Shown piece by piece: positions 46,728 to 57,113 of a DNA stretch of 64,000 bases (positions within the stretch are counted from its first letter, which is position 1; every line of letters starts with the position of its first letter). Made by a program: the position numbers and the translations under genes. The DNA comes from Anadara kagoshimensis (taxonomy: Eukaryota; Mollusca; Bivalvia; Arcoida; Arcidae). Under the pieces are notes generated by a model. That model did no database searches and had not been told where the DNA came from. It was given only the letters and a program-made list of their open reading frames with translations. The stretch is from NCBI GenBank assembly GCA_021292105.1, contig CM037865.1, positions 20,254,928 through 20,318,927 on the forward strand, written 5' to 3'.

Positions 46728-48698
46728 TTACCAAAACGTTTGGTTAGTATATTTCCATTGTTCAGAAAGACCTTTCGAATTCTTCTTACAAACACAAAAA
46801 CCAGTCAAACTCGGCTCGTTTAAAATGCACAACGGCATTCCATATCCATCCAATCTTTTTATCTCTCCAATTAGACGACACTTTGTTAATTGTTCAATTC
46901 TGACAGTTCCTTCAAAATTTGAACCACTAGGCAATGTTGATATCTTCAAATGATAATTCACAATTTTTCCTTGTTTCTTTTCAAGCTTAGAGTCTACATA
47001 AGATTCAACTTTTTCCGCAAAATTTACTTTTCCTAACTTCCACTCTTCACAAATGTTTCCAAACTTTTTAATCTTATTATTCAATTCAGTCAATAGACAC
47101 TGTGAAGCTTTTTGTACATTGGTATCTGTAATGGCAATTTGAGATGGCGTTGTGCATGCACAATACTGAGATGGAATATTGGCGTTCTCGCATGTTCGTT
47201 CTTTCGGAATGTCTCTTAGAAGACTTATACCGTTCCCCTTCTTTGTAATAGCATTCGACATGGGATCAGAATTTATGGCTAATATGTCCAGTAATGTAGT
47301 ATGGATATCGTAAGTGCTGACCAACTTTTCAGCATTGTTTTGTAAATTGTTATACAGTTCCGGGCGGCCATCTTGTATCCACTTAGGTATGTTCATCATC
47401 ACAAACGGCAATCTCTCTTCATATTTACCTATCAATGTCCCTTTGGTCGTTTCATAAGTAGAACCATAGTCACTGAAATATACAACCACAGTGTTCTCCA
47501 ATAGATTTTTGCTCACCATGTCAAAGAGGAACCGGAAATGAACATCGTCATGCACAGACAATCCATTGGGATCCCTTTGTGTCAACTTACTAAGAAACAA
47601 AAATCCAAAATGGCTATTATGACGAAACACCGACAGGAATTCCTCTGTGTATTCAAGTATTCTTTCAATAAAAAGTTTATTTCGAAAGCAATGGTCATGA
47701 TTTAGTTCCCGTTTATTGCTTTCCATGGCTAACATTAAAGGTCTAAGATAAAAATCAGTCGGCTGTGTAAAAAACCCTCGGCGGAAGTGGTTAAACGGTC
47801 CAAATGCCGTGTTATCTTCGGCGTACATTGTCACATATCCAGCTTTAGCGAACTCTTTCCAGATAAGCGGAAGTTTATCTAGAGGGTATCGCTTTTTATT
47901 AATCTCTTCACTAGTACTTCCGGTTAATAATCCGACCAGATTTAGAAATGTACTGTCTTCGATTTTATTATAACCGAAAAATTCAACTGAATTAAATTGA
48001 TTCTTCAAAAAGTTTCTGGTTTTGTTCATATGTCGACGAAAATTCATTCTTGAAACGGCACCGATTCCAACCAGTAAAACATTCAAATGAGCCGGATTTC
48101 TCTCAATATCCAACAACGGCAGTTGTGTTAAATTCCTCATTTTCTCAAAATTGTCCCTGAAAATGAAACTGTAAAAATTTGTGTATAATAACACTTTCTT
48201 TGCAAAACAGCTAACATGAATAAATTCATATTCTGGTTGTATTTCTATATCATACCAAAATTGTTGTATTTTGAAAAGATCGAATCTGATTCTTTTATCG
48301 GAATTTGGTGATCGGTGAAATGGTGTATATTCACAATGTGTGAATTTCGGATATTCAGTCATAACTGCGGTCCAGTTTATCCGTAAAAACCTCCCGTCCT
48401 TTATTATGATTTCCGACTTGTTACTACAATGTAATGACCATCGTTTAAAGTACTTGCTAACAGATGGGTCCATCGGATTTAAATTAGGGATTTTACAAGC
48501 CTTACTATTGATAAGATATGGTCCAAACTGTTTATCAGGTTCTTGATTGGCCAATATCCGGCTGATGTCGAATGAGGACGAGGCTGTGCTGGTCACGTGT
48601 CTGGATACATGCGATTGATTGGTTGCCCAATGAACAAATATAACCATATTTACTCCACTCATGAATAAAAATATTTTCCATTGGTCGAGAATCCTCAT
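46728..48698 (-). CDS. DUF229 / sulfatase-like (alkaline phosphatase superfamily) protein with altered metal site
   Basis: An uninterrupted 656-residue frame. Residues 8-25 form a hydrophobic segment, consistent with a type II membrane or Golgi/secretory anchor; the rest would be lumenal or extracellular. The DUF229 fold is visible from about 206: NVLLVGIGAVSRMNF (206-220), FGYNKIEDSTFLNL (241-254), QPTDFYLRP (312-320), LSKLTQRDPNGLS (369-381), YFSDYGSTYE (407-416), EERLPFVMMNIP (427-438) and YDIHTTLLDIL (463-473), then a Cys-bearing C-terminal domain. Thr250 could be the nucleophile. Several expected metal ligands are changed: Gly213 for Asp, Tyr411 for His, Gln-Arg 374-375 for His-Asp. Function as a hydrolase is therefore doubtful. 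Length is usual for the family. The start is the ATG 21 bases after a probable 5'-UTR acceptor. Confidence 0.9.
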   Translation of the reverse strand: MRILDQWKIFLFMSGVNMVIFVHWATNQSHVSRHVTSTASSSFDISRILANQEPDKQFGPYLINSKACKIPNLNPMDPSVSKYFKRWSLHCSNKSEIIIKDGRFLRINWTAVMTEYPKFTHCEYTPFHRSPNSDKRIRFDLFKIQQFWYDIEIQPEYEFIHVSCFAKKVLLYTNFYSFIFRDNFEKMRNLTQLPLLDIERNPAHLNVLLVGIGAVSRMNFRRHMNKTRNFLKNQFNSVEFFGYNKIEDSTFLNLVGLLTGSTSEEINKKRYPLDKLPLIWKEFAKAGYVTMYAEDNTAFGPFNHFRRGFFTQPTDFYLRPLMLAMESNKRELNHDHCFRNKLFIERILEYTEEFLSVFRHNSHFGFLFLSKLTQRDPNGLSVHDDVHFRFLFDMVSKNLLENTVVVYFSDYGSTYETTKGTLIGKYEERLPFVMMNIPKWIQDGRPELYNNLQNNAEKLVSTYDIHTTLLDILAINSDPMSNAITKKGNGISLLRDIPKERTCENANIPSQYCACTTPSQIAITDTNVQKASQCLLTELNNKIKKFGNICEEWKLGKVNFAEKVESYVDSKLEKKQGKIVNYHLKISTLPSGSNFEGTVRIEQLTKCRLIGEIKRLDGYGMPLCILNEPSLTGFCVCKKNSKGLSEQWKYTNQTFW

Positions 48699-48740
48699 TT
48701 TTAAGTTCAGTAATGTTTTCTAAAATTGAAATAAAATAAG
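48699..48740 (-). other. Probable 3' splice site of a 5'-UTR intron for the DUF229 gene
   Basis: On the minus strand a TTATTTTATTTCAATTTTAG tract ends at 48,720, and the ATG follows 21 bases later. The upstream non-coding exon was not located. Confidence 0.5.
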
Positions 48741-48894
48741 CAAATTTAGTACAATAAATTATATGGTATGGTTAGGGTCCTAGAAACGTAATTAGGTCAA
48801 ATCAATAATGTTTGTCTTAAATACATGTATTTTGTAAATTATTTGTGTTATGGATTATTTTCGAATTATTAGCACGAGAAATCTGTATTAATTA

Positions 48895-49120
48895 GACTGG
48901 ATTGGATTGGAGTAATGGTGTTTTAAACCCAAGTCAAGATTCTTTCACTTATATCGAGGCAGTCAATAAGTTGAAAACAAAACCGCCGATAAATGGAAAG
49001 CAAATTGCCAAACTTTCTCACAGCAGGATCAGTCCGAAAGGGATTCGAAATTAGGTGGTGAAAGGCTCTGTCGGCCATTAGCGTGCCCTTTAAGCCACTC
49101 AGCCGTAGAGGCTCCTATTA
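48895..49120 (-). mobile_element. SINE, minus orientation
   Basis: Tail block ACTTATATCGAGGCAGTCA near 48,950 and a GATTGGATTGGAGTAATGG end at the left, as in other SINEs here. At the right, TTTAAGCCACTCAGCCGTAGAGGC looks like the reverse complement of a different, Ser/Leu-like tRNA head. Confidence 0.6.
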
Positions 49121-50160
49121 AATTTTCCACTGTTGCCTCCAAATTCAAATTGTTTCACATATTTTGAAACATCACCAGTATTACGTGAAATTACAAAACA
49201 ATGGCTTGTGGCACAAAATAAAATACAGTTCGTTTAAATTTTATTCAAAATGAAATGGATTTGGTAAACATTTCAGAACAAATCTTCTACAGCAGTTTCT
49301 TCCATTCCAATAACTAGGATCTCTAGTAGGATCTAACAATCATCTGTAACGGAAACGTCTTTCATTGCCTACAATTCCAACTCAGGTCAGACCGTGATAG
49401 TGTGAGAAGGTTAATTTGTTCGTCAAGGGTTAGGTTCAAGAACTCACCACCTTGATAAGTGAAATATTCTGTACTTATGTCAGTAGAATACCATTCCACC
49501 ACCATCGTCTACACTGCTAAACGGAAAAACATAGGGTCACCGAACGGTTAAAACCAAGGACTAATTTATCTGTCAGGGGTCGAGGGCTCGATCTCCAGGC
49601 GGATTGTCTGGTATATCTCGGTGAAAGAGACACTTTCACATCGCTTCAGTCTAACCACCTGACAAATGATTGAGTACCAGCAGCAAACATGCTTAGTTTA
49701 AAACTTTTAATGAACTATAAAGAGTCAGACCCCACAACAACGAATGAATCCCGTATAATTTTGTCAATAAGCGCACTGCGACCGTCTAATGTATAAGTTT
49801 TAATCAGTGGTATAGCTTTTCCAACTTTCATTGTTTGTCGTAGCTAATCTTGGTAGTGAGTTAAATTAAGTAAAGAAATGGGGCGAGTTGTTCACAGCCC
49901 GATTAGTTTAATCAATTGATTACTAGTAGTCAAAATTTAAATAATGCATAATTTCAAATCTGTTGTGATTTTAATGTTGAAAATGTCGTTAGTGAATAGA
50001 ATATTCACAAATTGAAGCAGATGGCTATAAATCTATGGAATTGATGATATATGATAATTTTTATTGATATTTTAAATATGCTTTAATCATTGATGAAACC
50101 AATCAAGCTTTGAACAACTGGGTCATGTTGTTTGCGCTTCAGTCAAGTCAAGATTAACTC
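49121..50160. other. Repeat debris, no gene
   Basis: A SINE-like fragment (about 49,480-49,680; ACCATTCCACCACC and GGGGTCGAGGGCTCGATCTCC) lies in otherwise unassigned AT-rich sequence. Confidence 0.4.
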
Positions 50161-50340
50161 ATGTCGAGTCGATCAGTTCTGGAATGGTGGATAAAACCTT
50201 TGAAGTGCACGGAGACAACAGTCGAAATTTTACGAAGAACTAGAAAACATTTCTCACACGATCTACCGCGAGTGGTACTCGAACCTTGGCGGCGAGGGGT
50301 GCTTTGAACCACTCGGCCACCGTTCTGGTTACCGCCAATG
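50160..50340 (-). mobile_element. Second SINE family, minus orientation
   Basis: The body begins with GTTCTGGAATGGTGGA and reaches a head read on the minus strand as GGTGGCCGAGTGGTTCAAAG with GGTTCGAGTACCAC, a Ser/Leu-type tRNA head with A and B boxes. Related bodies lie at 53,700-53,975 (minus) and 60,400-60,540 (plus). Confidence 0.6.
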
Positions 50341-50353
50341 CATGGTAGTTATC

Positions 50354-51275
50354 TGTAACTTTATGTCACTATACCACATGCTTATAGAAATTCTTCCAAA
50401 TGTATATAGTTCGACAAAAACAGTGCATGGTAAGTGTACAGGGTGAATGGACAGCATCGCTCCAACTGTATTAATGTACATAGATGTTAAATATCGCCCA
50501 ACAAGGCCTTAATCATGGGTTCATAAATGTTGGCAAAATAATGTATCAATGACCCCGTCTAGATTAATACTGTCTGGTGGCCTATAACAATGTTTTTAGT
50601 AAGGACCGATTCGCGGAAAATAGATCATATTCCGGGATCATACCTGACCCCGGTTTCACAATCATTCCTTAATCAAGATTTCCCTTAACTTAAATCTAGC
50701 AAATTTTGGCAAGTTCTGTTTGGAACTACAAATAAATATTTTTGTCAAAACTAAATGCAGATGTCATAAGCTTGATATAATCTTTAAAATGACACCCTAA
50801 ATTTCCTAATTTTATGTAACTTTATGTCACTATACCACATGCTTATAGAAATTCTTCTAAATGTATATAGTTCGACAAAAACAGTGCATGGTAAGTGTAC
50901 AGGGTGAATGGACAGCATCGCTCCAACTGTATTAATGTACATAGATGTTAAATATCGCCCAACAAGGCCTTAATCATGGGTTCATAAATGTTGGCAAAAT
51001 AATGTATCAATGACCCCGTCTAGATTAATACTGTCTGGTGGCCTATAACAATGTTTTTAGTAAGGACCGATTCGCGGAAAATAGATTATATTCCGGGATC
51101 ATACCTGACCCCGGTTTCACAATCATTCCTTAATCAAGATTTTCCTTAACTTAAATCTAGCAAATTTTGGCAAGTTCTGTTTGGAACTACAAATAAATAT
51201 TTTTGTCAAAACTAAATGCAGATGTCATAAGCTTGATATAATCTTTAAAATGACACCCTAAATTTCCTAATATCT
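50354..51275 (+). repeat. Recent tandem duplication, two units of about 461 bp
   Basis: CTTTATGTCACTATACCACA occurs at about 50,360 and again at about 50,821, and the following 440 bases match with only a handful of differences (e.g. TCTTCC/TCTTCT, GATCATA/GATTATA). Each unit contains the left part of the foldback element at 50,991-51,432. Confidence 0.9.
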
Positions 51276-51432
51276 AAACCGTTAAACAAAATTATAAAGG
51301 TTGTTAATTTGCCAGATTTAAGTGAAGGAAAATCTTAAGTTAAGAAATGATTGTGAAACCGGGGCCTGACTATGTCAAGTAACAGAGTAATTAGACCGGG
51401 TAGATGGGGTCATTGATATATTATTTTGCCAA
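50991..51432. mobile_element. Foldback element with nested inverted repeats
   Basis: Outer arms TTGGCAAAATAATGTATCAA...ACCCC (from 50,991) and the inverse ending TTATTTTGCCAA (51,432). An inner pair, GACCCCGGTTTCACAATCAT (51,107) and its inverse ending at 51,366, encloses AT-rich sequence. The first tandem unit has only the left half of both pairs, so the duplication copied half the element. Confidence 0.75.
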
Positions 51433-51739
51433 ACGGACTAATCGCATTTTCTCCCGTGAAATACCTACATCTATTGCTTACTCTGTTTCGTAATATTCGA
51501 GTCAGTTCATCGAATTTTATAATGTATATTATATCATTACCTGTTGATAACACATAAATTGAGTGCTAATCCTCCTTGTCTTTTTGTTAATTCACGGTGT
51601 GGAATCCGTTCACCGTTTCGTCTAAAATGTGTAACACGTTACATGGGTGTAACAGTAAATTCGTGTCCTCGTGAAAATTGTTCCTACGGAACGTTTTCGT
51701 TAAGATCTAACCACCTTTTATTAGTCTCTTCGGTCTCTA

Positions 51740-52005
51740 TGGTTTTAATGGTAGAGTGTTCATTTCGTATGTTGGAGGTCGTATGTTGGAACCCCGACCG
51801 GGGTCTTACCAAGGTTGGAATGTGGATATCAACTGCTCTTTCGCCAAGCACTCGCCATTTAGATGTCACGGCAGGCATGGCATGTTAAAGAACTTAACCC
51901 TCTCTGTACATTACAATGAGAGCACTGGAAAGGTAAGAATTTCTGCCATTTCGCCTATATCTGGTGACGTCTCGGTATTTGTGAAATATTCTTGACTGGG
52001 AACGG
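51740..52005 (+). mobile_element. tRNA-derived SINE, plus orientation
   Basis: The head is degenerate (TGGTAGAGTGTTCATTTCGT, then GGAGGTCGTATGTTGGAACCCC). It is followed by the shared middle (GTCACGGCAGGCATGGCATGTTAAAGAACTT) and tail (GCCTATATCTGGTGACGTCTCGGTAT; TTCTTGACTGGGA). Confidence 0.75.
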
Positions 52006-52524
52006 TAAAATTTCATTTAAAAAACAATCAATATTAAGTTTGGTCTTTACAAAAATCAATAACCGTAAGCTTAAAAAGAATATGGTTAATTAATGTATAA
52101 TACTTGCCCTGCCATTTAATTCCACTGTTTATTATTTCTACAATTTTCTAGTTTCGGTAAATTAGCTTGAATTTTTCGCAAAGTCTAGAATTGTGGATGA
52201 GACCATTGCATGAGCGTTAATTAATTAGCATATGAAGGCGTGCTTTGGCCCAAAATATTTCATTGTTTCTTTAGGCAGCCGGTTTGATTCTCATGGCCCC
52301 TCATGTAATGAATATTTCTTGAAAATAAAATATTTTGGACGGAAATCGTATCACAACGATTTTGGAAAGCGTATAGTTTATACTGCATGTATGCTATCTC
52401 ACTATTTAAAATCAAAACATAAAATTTCTTACTTAAAGACCAAGTAAAGTTTCTGTCTCCACAAGAAAGTTTATTGAAAAAAGTAGATCCCTTTTTGAGA
52501 TATTTGTAAAGAAACGCCATTTTT

Positions 52525-52552
52525 ATAATAATAATAATAATAATAATAATAA
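52525..52552. repeat. (ATA)n microsatellite
   Basis: Short ATA/AAT trinucleotide array. Confidence 0.9.
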
Positions 52553-52727
52553 CATTTTATTACAAAACGTTTACTGAAAATATAGAGGTATATTATCATG
52601 GAGACAAAAATCTACATGACGTCACTGTTTTTATTATTCCGTTTTGGTTAGATTTTTGTCTTACAATATGCCTCAAATAAATAAAAAGCACGTGCACAAA
52701 ACGTAACTTGAAGTTATTCTGTGATTC

Positions 52728-52966
52728 CACAGGCACTTGGGGTCAGTTTTTTTTTAATTTATTATTTTATCGACCTAACAATGATATATTTTGCTATTTT
52801 ATTATATCTGACAACGTTCTGAACTAAATGCATCAGAAATAAACTGACTTCATTGCACTTTAAAATTTTCTTAATTTTCTCCGTTTAAAAAAGAAGAAAA
52901 TTTTAAAGTCCAATAAAATCAGATTATTTCTGATGCATTAAAAAAACCTGACCCAAAGTACCTGTG
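52728..52966. mobile_element. MITE with CACAGGCACTTGGGGTCAG ends
   Basis: Left end CACAGGCACTTGGGGTCAG and right end CTGACCCAAAGTACCTGTG are inverse. A second inner pair (ATGCATCAGAAATAA / TTATTTCTGATGCAT and ACTTTAAAATTTTCTT / AGAAAATTTTAAAGT) makes almost the whole 239 bp foldable. It lies about 390 bp upstream of the ZNF593-like start codon. Confidence 0.75.
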
Positions 52967-53352
52967 AAAAAATATATCATTTTACTCTGACGGAAATGGA
53001 AACAGATATGATACTCTAAAGGAAAAATTCGGTGTATTAGGATGTTAGGATTAAATCTGCCACTAAATTGATCAGTTAATAATCTATGATTAAAATATGA
53101 ACGAACAGTGTCAGAATTTCACTCAAAATATTTTACTGTTTTAACGTATTGACTGAATAGCATTTATGTCCCAAAGACATATTCTTCATAAAAAAGTTTA
53201 AAATGTTCATTCTAATGATGTATTTCAAGGGAAATAACTCATTCTGAATATGAAAATTTAAGAACTCTTCACTTTTGAAGGAAGCAATCGTATTCTGAAA
53301 GAAAATAGTTGCACGTGTTACATTTTTAGCGAATTTCTGTAATTTTAGAATC

Positions 53353-53563
53353 ATGGGGAGATATGCAAGGAAAAAGCAACACAAAGGTGACAAGCCATTG
53401 AAGGAAAAATACAGAACAAAAAGGAAAACGAAAGATCTAGATCAAATACACGAAGATATGAAACCAAAAAATTCTGATAAACTTTTAGATCAAGAAGTTG
53501 ATTTTGATAAACCTGGTGCAGCTCAGTTTTACTGCTTACATTGTGCGTAGGTATCTTATTCAA

Positions 53564-53612
<49 letters not shown>

Positions 53613-56600
53613 GCCAGAGTAAATTACACCTGAAGTGACAGTTCAGCATATTAATTAAATAGTGTAAACCATCCAACCATCCACCCCATTTAGGCCTATA
53701 TCAGTGCCGTCTGTTCTGAAATGGCGAAAATAGCCGTAGTAGTCGAAGAAAACCATTAACTTGGCAAGGGAACCGACTAACTTCCCACACTAGGATCTGC
53801 AAAAGTAGGATCCAAACTGAGACAATGAGAAGTAACTTGTGTATGCTTTAAACCATTCTGCCAAAGAGACCCCACCCTTTAGAGTGTAACAGGAAAGGGA
53901 AAAAATGCAGGATGCAGGACTCGAACCTATAATCTTCCAAATACTAGCAAGATGCTTTACTAATTGAGCTATTATTTTTAATCGACGACATTTGGCCACC
54001 TGTTGAGTCCAGTCCGCCACATTCCGTCCATCAGGTTCCACTCTGGGACCAACCTGTTGGTCAGCCACTTCCCAAGTCGGACTAGCCCCCAAATGTTAGA
54101 GGAAAGGGAAAAATCCAGTGGCCAAACCAGGACTTGAACTTCCCAATACTATCGGGATGTTCTACCAATTGAGCTAATCAGCAACCTGTCAAGTCTGATC
54201 CGCCACAAGTGAAGTTCTAAAATGTGTATTGAAATCTTGAGTTTTATATGGATTAAAAAACTTACTTTTTCAGGAAATATTTTATAAACAATAAAGCATT
54301 GAAAGATCACTTTAGAAGTAAACCACACAAAAGGAGGTATGTATGATCTTTACAAGGGATTCTATTTGACCCTTGACTCTCTGGGTTCAAAATAACTCTC
54401 ATTGTTTAAGATTAGCAGGGGCAAAGTAGCACATGGCCCCAAGAAATAAATTTGGTCACCTAAATATTACACATTTTATATTTATTGCTATTATATTACA
54501 TCGTTAACTGAGCACCGCCACACCCCACCCCCATCAAAATAATTAAGCTTTACTTTTTTCATAATCTCATATAAATACAACTGGGTCTCCCTGAATGTTA
54601 AGTGGCAAATTCAGCATATAGTACAGTGCTCCAAGTAGGGTTTGAAAACTGGTAGCCACATGGCTAATAATTCAAAAATTTCAGTTGCCATTGAAAATCC
54701 CGATTTTCAGTGGCCAAACTCAAGAAAATTATTTGACATAATGGCGATCGTGTGACAATTTGTAGTCGCAAAATTCGACTTTTGGTCACAAATTTCGAGT
54801 ATTTACTAGGCTACTTGGAGCACTGTATAGTTGTGTATAATAAATCCTAAAAATTGAGTGTCAAATTAGTTTTGAAGAGTCCAAACCATAGACTTAAGGG
54901 TCTAATGGATGTCCTGTATAGTAAATACATGATGTAATAAATAATATAACTGTTCATAAAGGAGAATCTATGGATAGCAAACCAGCTTTTGTTCATTGTT
55001 TTTGTTAACACATGTGTAATCTTATTTTAATTTCATTTGTGTAGTTCTCAGAGTGATTTTGTTTGCTTAAAATTACTACCCAATAAAGATAGTTTCCCCT
55101 TGTGAGAAATGACTAAAATTTCGCAATTAGTATATTAAAATTCCCCAAACCAACAGTGATACACCGAAAATTAAATCTGGTTGTCTTTATGGTAAAAATA
55201 TCAGATAGTATGTGTACCGGAATATAGTGTGTATGCAATGAAGATACTAGCTATTGCCAGCATGTCATAATGCAGTTTGCTAGAAGTTCAATTTTCCCAA
55301 TCTTAAAGGCAGAAGGTAGTTTTCAAAAAGCATAACAAAATCACTGTCTCATTATTATGCACATTATTTTGTAGTCTTAAAAGTGTTGAAATGCTGCTCC
55401 TATTGACAGCTGCGAACTGTGTAGAACAAACATCTAGGAACAAGTGATAGATGTTACCTTTTTTTCATCAAAATTTTCTATAGAGTTACATTATAATGAA
55501 TGTTTTGTCCTGCAGGTGAAACCATGATCAACATTTTCAAGCTTTCATATTGCAATAATTTTAAGGCAGTGGAACTTTAATGAAATTAAATTTTAATTTA
55601 AAACACCAGAGCCTGTTTCTTCAAAGATTAATTAAAACATTGTGTTTCATTTTGATGAAATTCTATTCACTTAAACTCTTCACAAAAGAAATTTGAAATG
55701 TTATATGCTGTATGCATTATGTATGTGCAGGGCTCAAATTAGATTTTGAAACAGGGAGAAGTGACTTCTCCCTCAGCCAAGATTAGGGAGAAGTTTTTCA
55801 AAACAGGGAGGAGTTTTTCCGCCGCGAGTGAAATTTACTTGGCGACGCATGTTCCCAATATGTTTGACTTTAAATGGGAGTATCCCTACAGAAGACTTGA
55901 ATATTACATAAATTGTAATATTACTTATTGAATCCAAATAAATCATAATATAAATTTCTTCATAATTATCTTTTTTTTTTTTGCTATGTGCAGAATTATT
56001 ATATGTATAAGCTCGGTGTAGCAATACTGAAAATAATTTTAAAAAAATATTATACTTAATTTTTCTTTTTTTCTTTTTTTTTTTTTTTATTTTGTTATTT
56101 AAAAGCTATTTAAATTATGCTCTTTTCATTGAAGCAAAATGCATTGATCATATCACATCACTAAATGTCTTGATTTCAATGTAAATGCGAAATACATGTA
56201 CAATTTTTTTTAAAACATTATTTTTATTTTTAAAAAAATAATGTAAAGATTAACAACATATTAAGAAGTAAAACTAATAAATGAAAATAATAAATAATAA
56301 ATTAATTAAAAAATATATGCACCATTATTTTTGAGTTACCCCCCTTGTCAACCAACAAACATGGCTGCTGTGTCTGACTCCCAATATTTAGAGACGATAC
56401 TACTCATTTGCAATCATTCTATCAGAAAATGCTTTTATTTATGGATTCCTTTGTGAAAAGGCAACATTCTTTGAGGGTTTGTTATTTTATTAAATTTTCA
56501 TACAAAAACGATCTACTATTTTGTTCAATAACCCCCCCCCCCCCCGTTTATATACTGCGGTACAGACGTTTTTTATGGCAAATATCCGAGGTTTTTCACC

Positions 56601-57113
56601 AAGATGGCTTTTAATTACATCAGTCAACAGGTTGATGAATCCATGATATGCATGGATGATCTCAGTTTAAGCTAATTATCGGATTAAAACACCTGGATAT
56701 ATCGGGAGTTACCTGTGTTTACCGTTGAATGTGTGTATTACATAGGAGGCGCCTTAGGGGTTAAATACACTTGTCAAAACTTAGGGCGACTAGAACTTCG
56801 CTTTTGGGACAGTTTAGGGCGAAGTTTTTGGAAACAGGGCGAAGATATCGCCCAACTTCGCCCTTATTTTGAGCCCTGATGTGTAGCTCAAACTTGGCTG
56901 CATTTATTTTGTTTGACAGCTCAGTATATAACATTGTCTCTATGTCATCTTTTATTTTTCAGGATAAAAGCACTGTCTATAGAACCTTATACACAAGAAG
57001 AGGCTGATAGAGCAGCAGGAATAGGATCATATGTAGCTCCAAATAAAGTAAAAGTAGAAACCCAGCCAGATAAAGGAGAAACTGACATGCAGCAAGACAA
57101 TGAAGACACTTAA
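53353..57113 (+). CDS. ZNF593: Zinc finger protein 593 / Bud20-like, three coding exons
   Basis: Exons 53,353-53,546, 54,274-54,336 and 56,963-57,113 join to 135 codons plus stop with consistent phases and GT-AG introns. The N-terminus [14 protein letters not shown] is basic and is followed by [14 protein letters not shown], a hallmark of this family. Then comes one C2H2 finger of the JAZ/Bud20 type: Cys61, Cys64, His77, His83 (C-x2-C-x12-H-x5-H), with [21 protein letters not shown]. The C-terminus has [21 protein letters not shown], also strongly conserved. Homologues are small nuclear/nucleolar proteins that shuttle with pre-60S ribosomal subunits (yeast Bud20) or modulate Oct-2 binding (human ZNF593). 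The length is normal. Intron 1 holds a (CT)n array and SINEs; intron 2 holds two MITEs. The ATG is preceded by GAATC and, 4 bases before it, an AG that might be an acceptor. Confidence 0.95.
53564..53608. repeat. (CT)n microsatellite in ZNF593-like intron 1
   Basis: CT array with one phase break, starting 18 bases after the exon 1 donor site. Confidence 0.95.
53700..53975 (-). mobile_element. SINE of the second family, minus orientation, in intron 1
   Basis: Body starting GTTCTGAAATGGCGAAAATAG and including ACACTAGGATCTGC (compare the inverse at 60,430-60,510). Head read on the minus strand: ATAGCTCAATTAGTAAAGCA ... TATAGGTTCGAGTCC. A second tRNA-like head is at 54,110-54,190 in the same orientation (TAGCTCAATTGGTAGAACAT). 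Confidence 0.65.
54274..54336 (+). CDS. ZNF593: ZNF593-like exon 2
   Basis: Acceptor CTTACTTTTTCAG before 54,274 and donor GTATGT at 54,337. The 63-base exon codes the second half of the zinc finger, including both His ligands. Exon 1 ends GC and this exon begins G, giving Ala65 across the junction. Confidence 0.92.
54624..54825. mobile_element. Small hAT-like MITE in intron 2
   Basis: Ends CAGTGCTCCAAGTAG and CTACTTGGAGCACTG, exact inverses of 15 bp. It is flanked by TATAGTA at left and TATAGTT at right, a near-perfect 7-8 bp target duplication. 202 bp, non-coding. Confidence 0.75.
55728..56878. mobile_element. Inverted-repeat element in intron 2, 1,151 bp
   Basis: Starts CAGGGCTCAAATTAG and ends TATTTTGAGCCCTG; both sides carry ATGTG (55,723-55,727; 56,879-56,883). 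Subterminal AGGGAGAAGTTTTT at left and AGGGCGAAGTTTTT at right echo each other. The interior is very AT-rich, with long T/A runs and a C run at 56,531-56,545. No transposase. The ends look hAT-like, but a 5-bp duplication is short for hAT. Confidence 0.7.
56963..57113 (+). CDS. ZNF593: ZNF593-like exon 3
   Basis: Acceptor TTTTATTTTTCAG before 56,963. It completes an Arg codon split AG/G with exon 2, then codes [20 protein letters not shown] and an acidic, less conserved tail to the TAA at 57,111-57,113. Confidence 0.93.

Noticed and set aside
55746-55931. 61-codon frame as an extra exon of the zinc-finger gene
   Set aside because: It lies in the inverted-repeat element inside intron 2, and exons 2 and 3 join in phase without it.
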